Shown here piece by piece: positions 18,586-27,712 of a DNA stretch of 64,000 nucleotides. Origin of the DNA: Parabacteroides johnsonii DSM 18315. GTDB taxonomy: Bacteria; Bacteroidota; Bacteroidia; Bacteroidales; Tannerellaceae. The stretch covers positions 3,410,001 through 3,474,000 of the forward strand of contig NZ_CP102285.1 of the NCBI RefSeq assembly GCF_025151045.1, in the 5' to 3' direction. Made by a program: the position numbers and the translations under genes. The notes under the pieces are model-generated. The model did no database searches and was not told the DNA's origin. It saw nothing but the letters and a program-made list of their open reading frames with translations. How positions within the stretch are numbered: position 1 is the first letter of the stretch; every line of letters begins with the position of its first letter.

Positions 18586-21500
18586 TCAATTCACACTTTC
18601 TAGATAAACAGGGCCGATCAGGCCGGATTTCTGCAACGTATCGGCAGGCTTCCAGCTATTGCAGGGTGTCCAGGTTTTTCGTTCGGACTCCGGCAAACCG
18701 CTATCACCGATCAAACGGTTCATCCAAGTGGTAACGACCTCTATCTCGACTTTGTTCTTCCCTTTCCGAACCCAATCCGTTACATTTACCCGGTAGGGAG
18801 CCGTCCAAACGCCCCCGGCATACTGACCGTTGATCTTCACTTTTGCCATTACCCCGACATCGTTCAGATTCAGATACAATTCGCCTTCCGGTTTCTTTTT
18901 CAATTTAAATTCCGTCTCGTACCAAATCGTACCGGAATAATAGCGGATATCGGGATTTTCGTTCTTGCTGATATCTTCCAGGCGGGCAAAGGTTTGAACT
19001 GCCGGTCCTCTTCTCTTTTCCTCAAAGGAGACTCTCCAAGGAGCATCCAGGCGGACAAGCGTCTGCGGAACCGGATAGTTCAATTCCAGTTCCGTTCCCT
19101 CAGCCTTTACGGCCGGCCGGCGGAACACGACAAAAGCACTCTCATAAGGATGCAACTTCAAAGGAACAACTGTCCCCGTAGCTGTCTCTTCATAAGCAGG
19201 AAGCATACGAATACGGCCGGTTACCGCATCCCATAACTCCGGTTGCCTTGAACGGATACGGAATTCCGGACTGATCTCGACCGTCTCGTCTTTCTGGTTG
19301 GAGACAAAATAGATCTCGGCATCTCCAGCAGAACGGTGTCCGTAGAGAACCGGAGCATCCGCCGGCAATCCGCAGTCCGGTACACAACCGATATGCATCA
19401 AGGCCTCTTCCATCGTCATGCCCAACAACAACTCACCTTTTCCTCTTTTAACAGCCTTCACGTTCCGCCCGTCCAGACCGCCCCATAATTCGTCGGCCAA
19501 TTTCTTAACCTGCCTGTCAGCCATCGGAAAAGATTCGCCACTCGGCGAACGTTTCGGAGCAGGCCCCAAGACAACCGCCCCGTCTTCGATCAGTTTCCCG
19601 ATCTTGGCAAGCAGTTCAGGACGCATGGTCTCAAGCTTCGGAAGTACCAGTATTCGGTATTGCGTACCATGAGGCAACGTCAGCAAACCGTCTTTAACAA
19701 AGAGGTCGCGCTCGATCACCTCGGCATTGATATAATCGAACTGGTAGCCTTTCGGCAGTTCCGGTTCTACGATACCGGTCATCTTGGGAGCATCTTCGCC
19801 GATGAAATAAGCGACATCGGCAATATTCAAACCTTGTTGCAACATATAGTTGACACGTTTCAGATAAGATGTAAACAAATCCATCTGCGGATACCAAGTG
19901 TTCAACCGGTTGAATTCGCTGCTGAACCAAGCGTTCATCCCCGGCTCCCGTTCTTCCGAAGGCTGCGAGATATAGACATGCAACAACGTATTATTGATTC
20001 CTTCCGTAAAGAAACGGTCGCCACGCTGTTTCATCATGGCAGGATAACAACTGAAAGGCGTCCCGCCGCTGGTGAACGATTCGGCCGAAATCTTCTGCTT
20101 TCCATAAATATGTCCGCAGGAAGAGGCGGCACGGTTCTCGATATTCCCCAAATCGCCAAAACTCCAGAACTCGCCTCCTATCTCGTCCGATTGTCCGCCA
20201 TATTGCAGGAACTCACCGGGGAACCCCCAGTGCCCGTAGTTTTCCAACCAGGTCGTCAAGCCATATTTATGGCACACCTCCCGTAAGCCGCCGACATAAT
20301 CGTATGCGACTTTATCCGCAATCAGACGGCGCAGATCCCAAAGGAAACGGTCGGAACGATCCTCGCTCCCGACCACATATCCTTCATAAGCGGGAAGGAA
20401 CGGTAACGGGTCATAACCGTAACGCGCCTGGAATTCCGACAAGAAATCGTCGGTAAAGTTTTGTCCGCCCGTTTCGTAACTATCTTGTACGACTACTTTC
20501 CAGCAAGCACGGTCTTCAGCCGGAATACGACGGTATATTTCACCCATGAAAGCCTCGAAATGCGCTTCTACATGCTTGCGGCTCATCTTATCTATCTCCA
20601 GTCCGGTCGCTTCGGGATCGGCCGGGCTGTTCGTCACACCCGTCGGGAGCATACCGGTACGCAGGATCGTCCATTCTCCCGCCGGAGCTTTCCAAACAAG
20701 GCGGTCTCCTTGCAAGAAAGCAGAAATATCCAATACTTTCCCCGGATCGATGACCAGGGAGGGATCACCCACTTCCGGTTGTACCGGCCACTGGTATTCA
20801 TGCCAATAAGGAAGCGGAGTCTGAAACATCTTGGCTAATGTCTTTTCGGGATAACGTTCCACAGCAGGAAGGGACAAGAATTCTACCTCTCCCAATCCCG
20901 TACCGGATGCCGTGTTAGCCAGTTCCAACCGGAACTCGCTTGCCGTCGTCTCCGGGACAGAGATAACAACCGGAGCATACGGATCGAAGCCGACATTCAA
21001 ATTCGCATTGAAACGGTCGATCTTAAATTCGGACAGCATCCGATAGCCCCCGTTCTCTTTTACTAATAAACGGGCATTGGTTTGAATCGGCTGGCGGGCA
21101 GGGAAGATTTGCAAACTGCGTAAAATAAACGGTTGATCCGTCCTGAAATCGATCGCCACCGGCTTTTCGCTTTTTTCCGTAAAAAGCATCACTGTTTCCT
21201 TATTCCCGTCAACCAAATGGTTCAGATTTTGCAAAGACATAGCAGATGTCACTTTGGTATTTGCCGCCGACAACCGGGTTGTTTTCTTCCCGACAGATGG
21301 AAAAGCGATCACCTTTACATCCTGAAAGTCCTTATCCGGCTTCGTCAAAATCACCTCTACCTGTTTTCCTCCACTGACTTCCGCCTTTACCGATGCCAGA
21401 TAACGCATCGCCTGCTCCGGTTTCACCCACGGTCCACCCGACTGGCTCCATCCGGGTGAATTAAAGATGCCGATCTCTATTCCTAATTCCGTTGCTGTTT

Positions 21501-21813
21501 TAAGGGCTGCGTGCAGTATTTTCCACCATTCTTCACTATAGAACGGCACGGTCTTATAAGGCGTCTGGATTCCTTCCAGCCCGATATTCCCGATAAAAGC
21601 CCGGTTGATCCCGGCTTCTTTCATCGAATACAGGTCTTTCTTCACCCCTTCTTCCGAGATATTCCCAGAAATCCAATACCAATAAACGGAAGTCTGTACT
21701 TGCTTCTCCGGATTCACGAAGCCGGATTCAAGCACATTTTTATCTTGGCCACTCCCCGTAAAAGGGGACAATAGTGAAAGGCAAAGCAGTATTTTAAGCA
21801 GAGGTTTCCTCAT
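18586..21813 (-). CDS. Large secreted glycoside hydrolase, GH106 (alpha-L-rhamnosidase)-like
   Basis: A 1075-residue protein with a signal peptide (LLKILLCLSLLSPFTGSGQ). The N-terminal YWYWISGNISEEGVKKDLYS and AGINRAFIGNIG blocks, then NSPGWSQSGGPWVKPEQAMR, match the GH106 / PF17132 layout. The C-terminal 150 residues are a jelly-roll sugar-binding domain (GTIWYETEFKLKKKPEGELY, LNDVGVMAKVKINGQYAGGV). Family members remove alpha-L-rhamnose from plant glycans such as rhamnogalacturonan. It is the last gene in the direction of the PUL, after a 265-base gap, and is clearly more GC-rich than the other PUL genes. Family call probable, sugar specificity inferred. Confidence 0.78.
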   Translation of the reverse strand: MRKPLLKILLCLSLLSPFTGSGQDKNVLESGFVNPEKQVQTSVYWYWISGNISEEGVKKDLYSMKEAGINRAFIGNIGLEGIQTPYKTVPFYSEEWWKILHAALKTATELGIEIGIFNSPGWSQSGGPWVKPEQAMRYLASVKAEVSGGKQVEVILTKPDKDFQDVKVIAFPSVGKKTTRLSAANTKVTSAMSLQNLNHLVDGNKETVMLFTEKSEKPVAIDFRTDQPFILRSLQIFPARQPIQTNARLLVKENGGYRMLSEFKIDRFNANLNVGFDPYAPVVISVPETTASEFRLELANTASGTGLGEVEFLSLPAVERYPEKTLAKMFQTPLPYWHEYQWPVQPEVGDPSLVIDPGKVLDISAFLQGDRLVWKAPAGEWTILRTGMLPTGVTNSPADPEATGLEIDKMSRKHVEAHFEAFMGEIYRRIPAEDRACWKVVVQDSYETGGQNFTDDFLSEFQARYGYDPLPFLPAYEGYVVGSEDRSDRFLWDLRRLIADKVAYDYVGGLREVCHKYGLTTWLENYGHWGFPGEFLQYGGQSDEIGGEFWSFGDLGNIENRAASSCGHIYGKQKISAESFTSGGTPFSCYPAMMKQRGDRFFTEGINNTLLHVYISQPSEEREPGMNAWFSSEFNRLNTWYPQMDLFTSYLKRVNYMLQQGLNIADVAYFIGEDAPKMTGIVEPELPKGYQFDYINAEVIERDLFVKDGLLTLPHGTQYRILVLPKLETMRPELLAKIGKLIEDGAVVLGPAPKRSPSGESFPMADRQVKKLADELWGGLDGRNVKAVKRGKGELLLGMTMEEALMHIGCVPDCGLPADAPVLYGHRSAGDAEIYFVSNQKDETVEISPEFRIRSRQPELWDAVTGRIRMLPAYEETATGTVVPLKLHPYESAFVVFRRPAVKAEGTELELNYPVPQTLVRLDAPWRVSFEEKRRGPAVQTFARLEDISKNENPDIRYYSGTIWYETEFKLKKKPEGELYLNLNDVGVMAKVKINGQYAGGVWTAPYRVNVTDWVRKGKNKVEIEVVTTWMNRLIGDSGLPESERKTWTPCNSWKPADTLQKSGLIGPVYLESVN

Positions 21814-22078
21814 GATCTGTTCTTTTAAGATTCCGGCGGTAAAAGTAATAAGATTATCCTCGCTTCTGTTTTCTATATTGATTTATATGTTTTCAAAAAT
21901 GCTTTTTCAAATCCCCTCGTCTATATAAAAAAGACCGAAACGATCATTGACAAATTGACAAGACTTCCCCTTGTTTAACAACCATCTGATTTGTTAAAAA
22001 ATATTACCCGCTATAGTAATTCTATTTACATGGGGTAGTAAAACCGATTACATGCAAAAGCAGTGACATTTTGATTAT

Positions 22079-23680
22079 TTACTTTATCTCATAAACAATC
22101 CGGAATGCTTGCTCCGCCAATCTCTCACCAACGACTTTTTTATTCCTCGGATGCACATCATACGGATCACCGATATCCAGAGAATAGGCCATCCCGGTAT
22201 TAGGTAAAGCAACACACTGCTTTTCCCGGAATAACTGATAGGGCGGCTCACCAGCTTCCGGATCTATCTCCGGCAACAGTGATATTTGAACATATAAAAA
22301 AGGCAGATCCTCCTTCTTCCATTTTTTACGCCAGTCAAGAATCAATGCTCTAAACATTTCTGCGTATAGCTCTGGTTTCCAGACATCATTTTCTCCCTGA
22401 TACCAGATAACACCTTTAACATTATATTCTAGACAAGGATGTACCATTCCGTTAAAGAGAGCTCCCGGATAATTTTGGTATTCTGCTTCTGGCTTAAGGA
22501 TGGAATCTTGCACGGTTATAGACCAACCTTCCGACAAATCCTCCCGAAATCCGGCATCTCTCGTTGACATAAAGAAAAGGCTTTTATCACCTTTTACAGA
22601 AGGCGGACCAAAAGGTTGCGCCAGCCGCACAAGCAACTCATTCCTTCCCGGACAAATACAAGATTTAGGAATAAGGGCAATAGCCGGTTCGGGATACATA
22701 TATTCTCCAATCTCTCTACCATTAAAATAGATAATACTTTGCCTGTTCAGCAATCCCAACGACAGAAACAATGGCTCTTTCGCATATCGCTCCGGTAGAT
22801 CGATTTCCTTCTTCAACCAAAAAACTTCTGAAGATGCTGGTATTTTTTTCAGATCAAACGGGGTCCATGCCACGGTCGGTAAAAGACCGATTTCCCGGAC
22901 TTGTCCTTCCCGTGGGATAGATATCTGGCACCTCCTTTGCTGATTCGCTCGGAGAGCTTCCACGACTTTATCCCGATCGGGAATAGGTGGAGTTCCCTTA
23001 AAATTCAGAGAGTCTTTAAATTCGTTCAAAACAGCCTTACTCTCCCACGCTTTAATCGATGTTCCAGCCCACGAACAATTAATGATCCCAACCGGAACCT
23101 GTAATTTTTTATACAATGCTTTTGCGAAAAACCAAGCTGTTGAAGAAAAACCACGTAAACTTTCCGGTTCCGGTATTTTCCATTCTTTTATCGGAACCTC
23201 CTCCACTTCGATCGATGCAGGATATTTAGGCACAGTAAATAATCGTATCTCCGGGTAATCCGAATCAACCAATTCTTCTTCGCATCTATATATGCTGGAA
23301 TTAGGTAGCCATTCCCATCCCTCAATCGGATGTTCCATATTAGACTGTCCGGAAGCAAACCAAACATCTCCCACCAATACATTCTTGAATGATAATGTTT
23401 CTTCTTCTGTCCATACAGCCAATAGATAAGGTCCGCCGGCTTTTTCAGCCGGTAACCGCACTTGCCAACATCCCTTTTCGTTTACTTTGCAGGATACTGA
23501 CGAGAGGTGGAAAGCCACCGATACTTTATCTCCAGGAGTGGCAGTGCCCTGTACAAAAATCGGTTCGTCACGTTGAAGAACCATGTTGTCGGCAAATAAA
23601 CCAGAAACCCGGAGCTTGCATAACGCAGGCTCCGAGTATACTATAAAAATGAAAAAAAGAAAAAACCACCTATTTACCAT
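22079..23680 (-). CDS. SGNH-type sialate O-acetylesterase family protein
   Basis: A 533-residue secreted esterase. A hydrophobic N-terminus is followed by LRVSGLFADNMVLQRDEP, the start typical of this family. VGDVWFASGQSNMEHPI holds the nucleophile serine (GQSN). WYQGENDVW is a further conserved block, and DIGDPYDVHPRNK near the C-terminus supplies the Asp/His pair. A beta-sandwich insert lies between. Such enzymes remove acetyl groups from sialic acid or from plant and host glycans. Here the PUL setting suggests deacetylation of the target glycan before cleavage. Its start overlaps the end of the next upstream gene by 7 bases, so the two are translationally close. Confidence 0.85.
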   Translation of the reverse strand: MVNRWFFLFFIFIVYSEPALCKLRVSGLFADNMVLQRDEPIFVQGTATPGDKVSVAFHLSSVSCKVNEKGCWQVRLPAEKAGGPYLLAVWTEEETLSFKNVLVGDVWFASGQSNMEHPIEGWEWLPNSSIYRCEEELVDSDYPEIRLFTVPKYPASIEVEEVPIKEWKIPEPESLRGFSSTAWFFAKALYKKLQVPVGIINCSWAGTSIKAWESKAVLNEFKDSLNFKGTPPIPDRDKVVEALRANQQRRCQISIPREGQVREIGLLPTVAWTPFDLKKIPASSEVFWLKKEIDLPERYAKEPLFLSLGLLNRQSIIYFNGREIGEYMYPEPAIALIPKSCICPGRNELLVRLAQPFGPPSVKGDKSLFFMSTRDAGFREDLSEGWSITVQDSILKPEAEYQNYPGALFNGMVHPCLEYNVKGVIWYQGENDVWKPELYAEMFRALILDWRKKWKKEDLPFLYVQISLLPEIDPEAGEPPYQLFREKQCVALPNTGMAYSLDIGDPYDVHPRNKKVVGERLAEQAFRIVYEIK

Positions 23681-26220
23681 ATCGCAATTAATTCGCCGGT
23701 TATATTCTCGAACTCATAATAAGTTCCGGCATAATCCGTCCCTTTTTTTCGTTCCAAGGAGGGTTTATTATAGGGATAACCGACATTATTTACAACTTCA
23801 AAATGTGTATCGTCCGCACCCGGATAAATTCTTACCGTAGCCTGCTTCAACCCGTTAATACCAATTCTGCGCTTCACATTCCATTCAACAGGAGCAACCT
23901 CGTAACAAGAGACGACTCCTTCATCTTGTTTGACAAACACACGGCATTCTTCTTGATAAGACTTAGGCATACGATAATGTGCCATACCATTCCTCAACTC
24001 CGTTTCATATCCGGTAAAAATCGGAGCTCCCTGTGGGAACAACCACTGCTGCTCAATTGTCTGGTTAGGCGTAAATCCTGAAAAGTAGAATGCATTATCA
24101 CATCTGGAAATACAGTTGATCGGGTTTTTCAAACCTGCTTTCAATTTATCAAAATGGATACTATACCCCATGTTATCCAGAGAATACCTCAGTAAAGAGG
24201 AACCATTGAACCACTTATCGGGGTTGTCCGGTGTCAGAAGATGACCACCCCGATAAGTAGCAGAGTTCGTTCCACGGAGGTAGGTTACCATTCCTCCATT
24301 CCATTCCTTTTCCTGACGCTGCACGACAACATCTCTCTTTTGATTTCCTAAGAAAGCCTGTGCCAATACCTTCGTACCTGGATCAGCACTGTTATTTACA
24401 ACTGTCTCGATTCCTCCACCGGACATATCTGCATTATGTTTCAAAATGTCAGAACCCGGAACTTTTATTCGATCAGATTTCAACCGAAGTTTCATTTTCA
24501 TCTCTCCGGATATAGGTTCGACAGTCTTGATATTCAGAAAATCAAGAAACTCTTTACTTGCATGCGAAGACGGGCCATATACGAATAGTTTCCCCCCATT
24601 CTCCACAAACTTCATCAACTGCTTTTCCATTTCGGAGCCGGCATCCGGTACGATTGAAACCAAAATCGATTCATCGAAAGTATTCTTACCCTCTTCCATC
24701 AATTTGGTGAAATTCCCGCTGGATACAACTGTATTCATCGGAAATCCATCATTAATTGCCTGCTGGATAAACCAATCTCCATAATAGATTTCCTCTATTC
24801 GTTCCGGCTGTTTATATGCCCAGTCGTGATATTCATCGAAAGGATATACCCAGACAATCAAGCCTGGCTGGTCAGGCGATGTCCGGCGCCCCTGCAAAAT
24901 ATGAGGAATCACTTCAGAGGGAACCTGTTCCGGCATATTTCCGTAAGAATCATCGATCGTCAGGAAAGTCAAGTGAGTAGGTAATTTAACATTTCCATCG
25001 GCATCGATACGGGTAACCGCCATCGGCAAATAGATATCATGTGCTTCCCGTCCGTAACGATCCAACCAGGGACTGTTTGCCCACCACGGATCATGCGTAT
25101 AATATCTGAAAAGGTAACGGTCGTCCGGTAGCTCGGAAATACGTGACATATATCCGGCTAATTCCAAACCAAAGTTCCCATCCAAGGCAGCCCACGGAGA
25201 GTTCGGTGGCGGCAATAAATTAAAACCTCCATTATAAATAGCTTTCAAATCGACACCGTCTTTCGCCAAGTCGGCTCCAACTGAGATATTCGTACCCCGT
25301 GTCTCGATCCGAAAGTCCGGACATTCAGCCCGAAACTTTGTCCAGAAATCAATAATTTTTTCACGGGTATCATTCAGCTTTTCAGGATGAAATTTTTTTC
25401 CGTCGAAAACAGCTCCGGTTGCGCTCCATGTTTCCATCCCAAAACCTAACCCGTTAGAAAGCCATAGGAAATCAAACCCCATATCTGTCAAGAAATGTTG
25501 GCTCTGTTTACCGAAGAATGTACCGAATGGCGTACCCTGTGGTATTCCCGAAGGAAAGCCTGCATAATGCTCTTTGTCTTCATTCAAAGTGGCATAGCAA
25601 CATACAAACGTTTTTGCTCCCATCGTATTTCCCATACAAATCTCAGGATGCTTTTTATACTTGAACTCGGACTTTGCAAACTCTGGCCCCGGATCGAAAG
25701 TCTCACCGACACGAATCGTCTTGCCAGTCAGCAACTTTCCCTGCTCTTTCAGAGAAGATACGATATATTTCAAATCTCCGTATGTATATTGAGGAGGATT
25801 GGGAATATAATCGTAGGCACGCTGATGTAAACTCAAATCCACTGGTCCGGAATTTACCTCATGTTCCGTATTCGGATTTCCGACATACTGGGACCATTCC
25901 AACCGTTGCTTTTTGTCTCCCTTATAATTCAAAATCTCTGAACCATCGGCTGTCCATAACATAACTGAAATCGTATCCGCATGTTTTAACAACGGTCCCC
26001 ACTGGGCAAAAATATTCCGGCAAACTTGATCAATAGAGTCCCGATCATTCACTTTAAAAGGCTTTAAAGACATTTCGAGATGAATATCATTAAAAGGTTT
26101 TATCCGGCTATCCTTGTCGCTCTTATCCCTAAGCAAATCGCAGTTCAGTGCTTTTTGCCCACAGGAAGGAAACAATAATAGAAAGGAGGCAAATAATAAT
26201 ATTGCTTTTTTCATTTTCAT
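23674..26220 (-). CDS. Large lipoprotein of unknown family, candidate glycoside hydrolase
   Basis: 848 residues with a lipoprotein signal (LLFASFLLLFPSCGQK). I do not recognise the family. The first 500 residues look like an alternating alpha/beta (TIM-barrel-like) enzyme domain (HLEMSLKPFKVND, GKTIRVGETFDPGPEF, FDFLWLSNGLGFGMETWSA, FRIETRGTNISVGADL). A Rossmann-like segment follows (LVSIVPDAGSEMEKQLMKFV, GGKLFVYGPSSHAS), and the C-terminus is probably beta. That order recalls GH42-like enzymes with a trimerisation domain, but no catalytic motif could be matched. It sits between SusD and the esterase in the PUL operon, hence the suspicion that it acts on the glycan. Confidence 0.6.
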   Translation of the reverse strand: MKMKKAILLFASFLLLFPSCGQKALNCDLLRDKSDKDSRIKPFNDIHLEMSLKPFKVNDRDSIDQVCRNIFAQWGPLLKHADTISVMLWTADGSEILNYKGDKKQRLEWSQYVGNPNTEHEVNSGPVDLSLHQRAYDYIPNPPQYTYGDLKYIVSSLKEQGKLLTGKTIRVGETFDPGPEFAKSEFKYKKHPEICMGNTMGAKTFVCCYATLNEDKEHYAGFPSGIPQGTPFGTFFGKQSQHFLTDMGFDFLWLSNGLGFGMETWSATGAVFDGKKFHPEKLNDTREKIIDFWTKFRAECPDFRIETRGTNISVGADLAKDGVDLKAIYNGGFNLLPPPNSPWAALDGNFGLELAGYMSRISELPDDRYLFRYYTHDPWWANSPWLDRYGREAHDIYLPMAVTRIDADGNVKLPTHLTFLTIDDSYGNMPEQVPSEVIPHILQGRRTSPDQPGLIVWVYPFDEYHDWAYKQPERIEEIYYGDWFIQQAINDGFPMNTVVSSGNFTKLMEEGKNTFDESILVSIVPDAGSEMEKQLMKFVENGGKLFVYGPSSHASKEFLDFLNIKTVEPISGEMKMKLRLKSDRIKVPGSDILKHNADMSGGGIETVVNNSADPGTKVLAQAFLGNQKRDVVVQRQEKEWNGGMVTYLRGTNSATYRGGHLLTPDNPDKWFNGSSLLRYSLDNMGYSIHFDKLKAGLKNPINCISRCDNAFYFSGFTPNQTIEQQWLFPQGAPIFTGYETELRNGMAHYRMPKSYQEECRVFVKQDEGVVSCYEVAPVEWNVKRRIGINGLKQATVRIYPGADDTHFEVVNNVGYPYNKPSLERKKGTDYAGTYYEFENITGELIAIW

Positions 26221-26254
26221 CGTTCAATTTAAGTATTTACAATTCGAAATATAC

Positions 26255-27691
26255 TCAATATCCCGGATTTTGTTCCAAATCCGGATCAATATCTATTTGT
26301 CCCTGAGGAATCGGAAGCAATAATTCATACTCTTCTACACTAAAAGCCAGACCACGATTTTTGAAATCTTCATTCAATACTTCCAAGGTCCGTCCGGTTC
26401 TCATCAAATCAAACCAGCGATGTCCTTCAAAACAAAGTTCGCATTGTCTTTCTTTTTCCAGAGCAGTGCGTAATGCAGTTTGAGACAATCCGTGCAAATC
26501 TCCGATTCCTGCACGTTGCCTTACCTGATTAATATATAGCAAAGCTTCACTCGCTTTTCCCAACTCATTCAGAGCCTCTGCATACATAAGCAGAACATCC
26601 GCATAGCGCAAAAGAGTAAAATTCACACCACAGTCGCTTGTCGTCGTTGCCGAATAATCTACAAACTTTTTGCAGAAATAATAATCCGAAGTCGTACCGT
26701 CTTTCATCGGCAATTTATTCCCCAAAGCAGCATCCCGCCTTAAATCGCCTTCCTCGTAAGTATTCCACAAGGTTTCACTGGGGACACATCTCCCTCCTCC
26801 TAATATTCCACCGGAAAATACATCCATATTGATTACATTGGGATAAAAATGATGTGCAAAATTAGAACCTTCCCCGAGATTGCCCGAAGCGAACTCTATT
26901 TCTAATATCGATTCCGATTTGTCATCGTTGCCTTCGGAAAAGAGAGAACCGTAGTCCTGTTCCAAAGAATATGCATTCAAATCTATCACCTCTTTCAGCT
27001 TTTCTGCTGATTTATCATATTCATGTCTTGTCAAATAGACTTTTCCTAACAAAGCCTTTACAGCACCAATCGATACTTTTCCTTTATTTTCTGGAATTTC
27101 TGAAGACAATAAACTTTCAGCATCCATCAAATCCTGTATGATCAGTTGATAAACTTGGTCCACAGGTTTCCGACTAAAATCATAGTCTGCAATCTGATTC
27201 GGACTTGAAAATTCCAACTCCGTTATAGAAACGTCACCAAACAATTGAACCAACTGGAAATAAGCCAATGCACGTATAAACTTACATTCACCCTGCATTT
27301 TCGCCTTTGAATTGAAATCAAAATTCGACAATCTGTTCAGTATACCGTTTGCACGGCTTATCATTCCATACGAATTGCTCCAGTAAGTACTCACATAAGC
27401 ATTTGTCGCAGATAAATTCATATAATCAAACCCTGTTACGGCAGTCTCGGCATTCGCCAATTGGAAAACTGCATTATCGGTAGCCAGCTCATTCATCCAG
27501 ATCAAATTTTGACCATAGCTCTGTAATCCGGAATACAAACCGACTACAGCTGTTTCAAAATCAGATTCATTCTGATAAAATCCCAACTCGTTCATTTGAT
27601 ATTCAGGTTTTAATGTCAAGAAATCAGAGCAAGACATCGTACTCAGTGATATTGCCAAAAGAGGTAAATATCTCATTATTCTATTTTTCAT
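26255..27691 (-). CDS. SusD/RagB-family nutrient-binding outer-membrane lipoprotein
   Basis: The surface glycan-binding partner of the SusC channel. The chosen start (27691) gives MKNRIMRYLPLLAISLSTMS then CSDFL, a lipobox with Cys. ATGs at 27709 and 27700 are in frame and possible. Typical family blocks follow: LKPEYQMNELGFYQNESDFE, ANGILNRLSNFDFNSKAKMQ, AYFQLVQLFGDVSI, LRYADVLLMYAEALNELG and EGHRWFDLMRTGR. 478 residues, normal length. The frame opens only three bases after the SusC stop, the usual arrangement. Confidence 0.93.
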   Translation of the reverse strand: MKNRIMRYLPLLAISLSTMSCSDFLTLKPEYQMNELGFYQNESDFETAVVGLYSGLQSYGQNLIWMNELATDNAVFQLANAETAVTGFDYMNLSATNAYVSTYWSNSYGMISRANGILNRLSNFDFNSKAKMQGECKFIRALAYFQLVQLFGDVSITELEFSSPNQIADYDFSRKPVDQVYQLIIQDLMDAESLLSSEIPENKGKVSIGAVKALLGKVYLTRHEYDKSAEKLKEVIDLNAYSLEQDYGSLFSEGNDDKSESILEIEFASGNLGEGSNFAHHFYPNVINMDVFSGGILGGGRCVPSETLWNTYEEGDLRRDAALGNKLPMKDGTTSDYYFCKKFVDYSATTTSDCGVNFTLLRYADVLLMYAEALNELGKASEALLYINQVRQRAGIGDLHGLSQTALRTALEKERQCELCFEGHRWFDLMRTGRTLEVLNEDFKNRGLAFSVEEYELLLPIPQGQIDIDPDLEQNPGY

Positions 27692-27712
27692 ACTATTCAT
27701 TTTAAGCAATTA

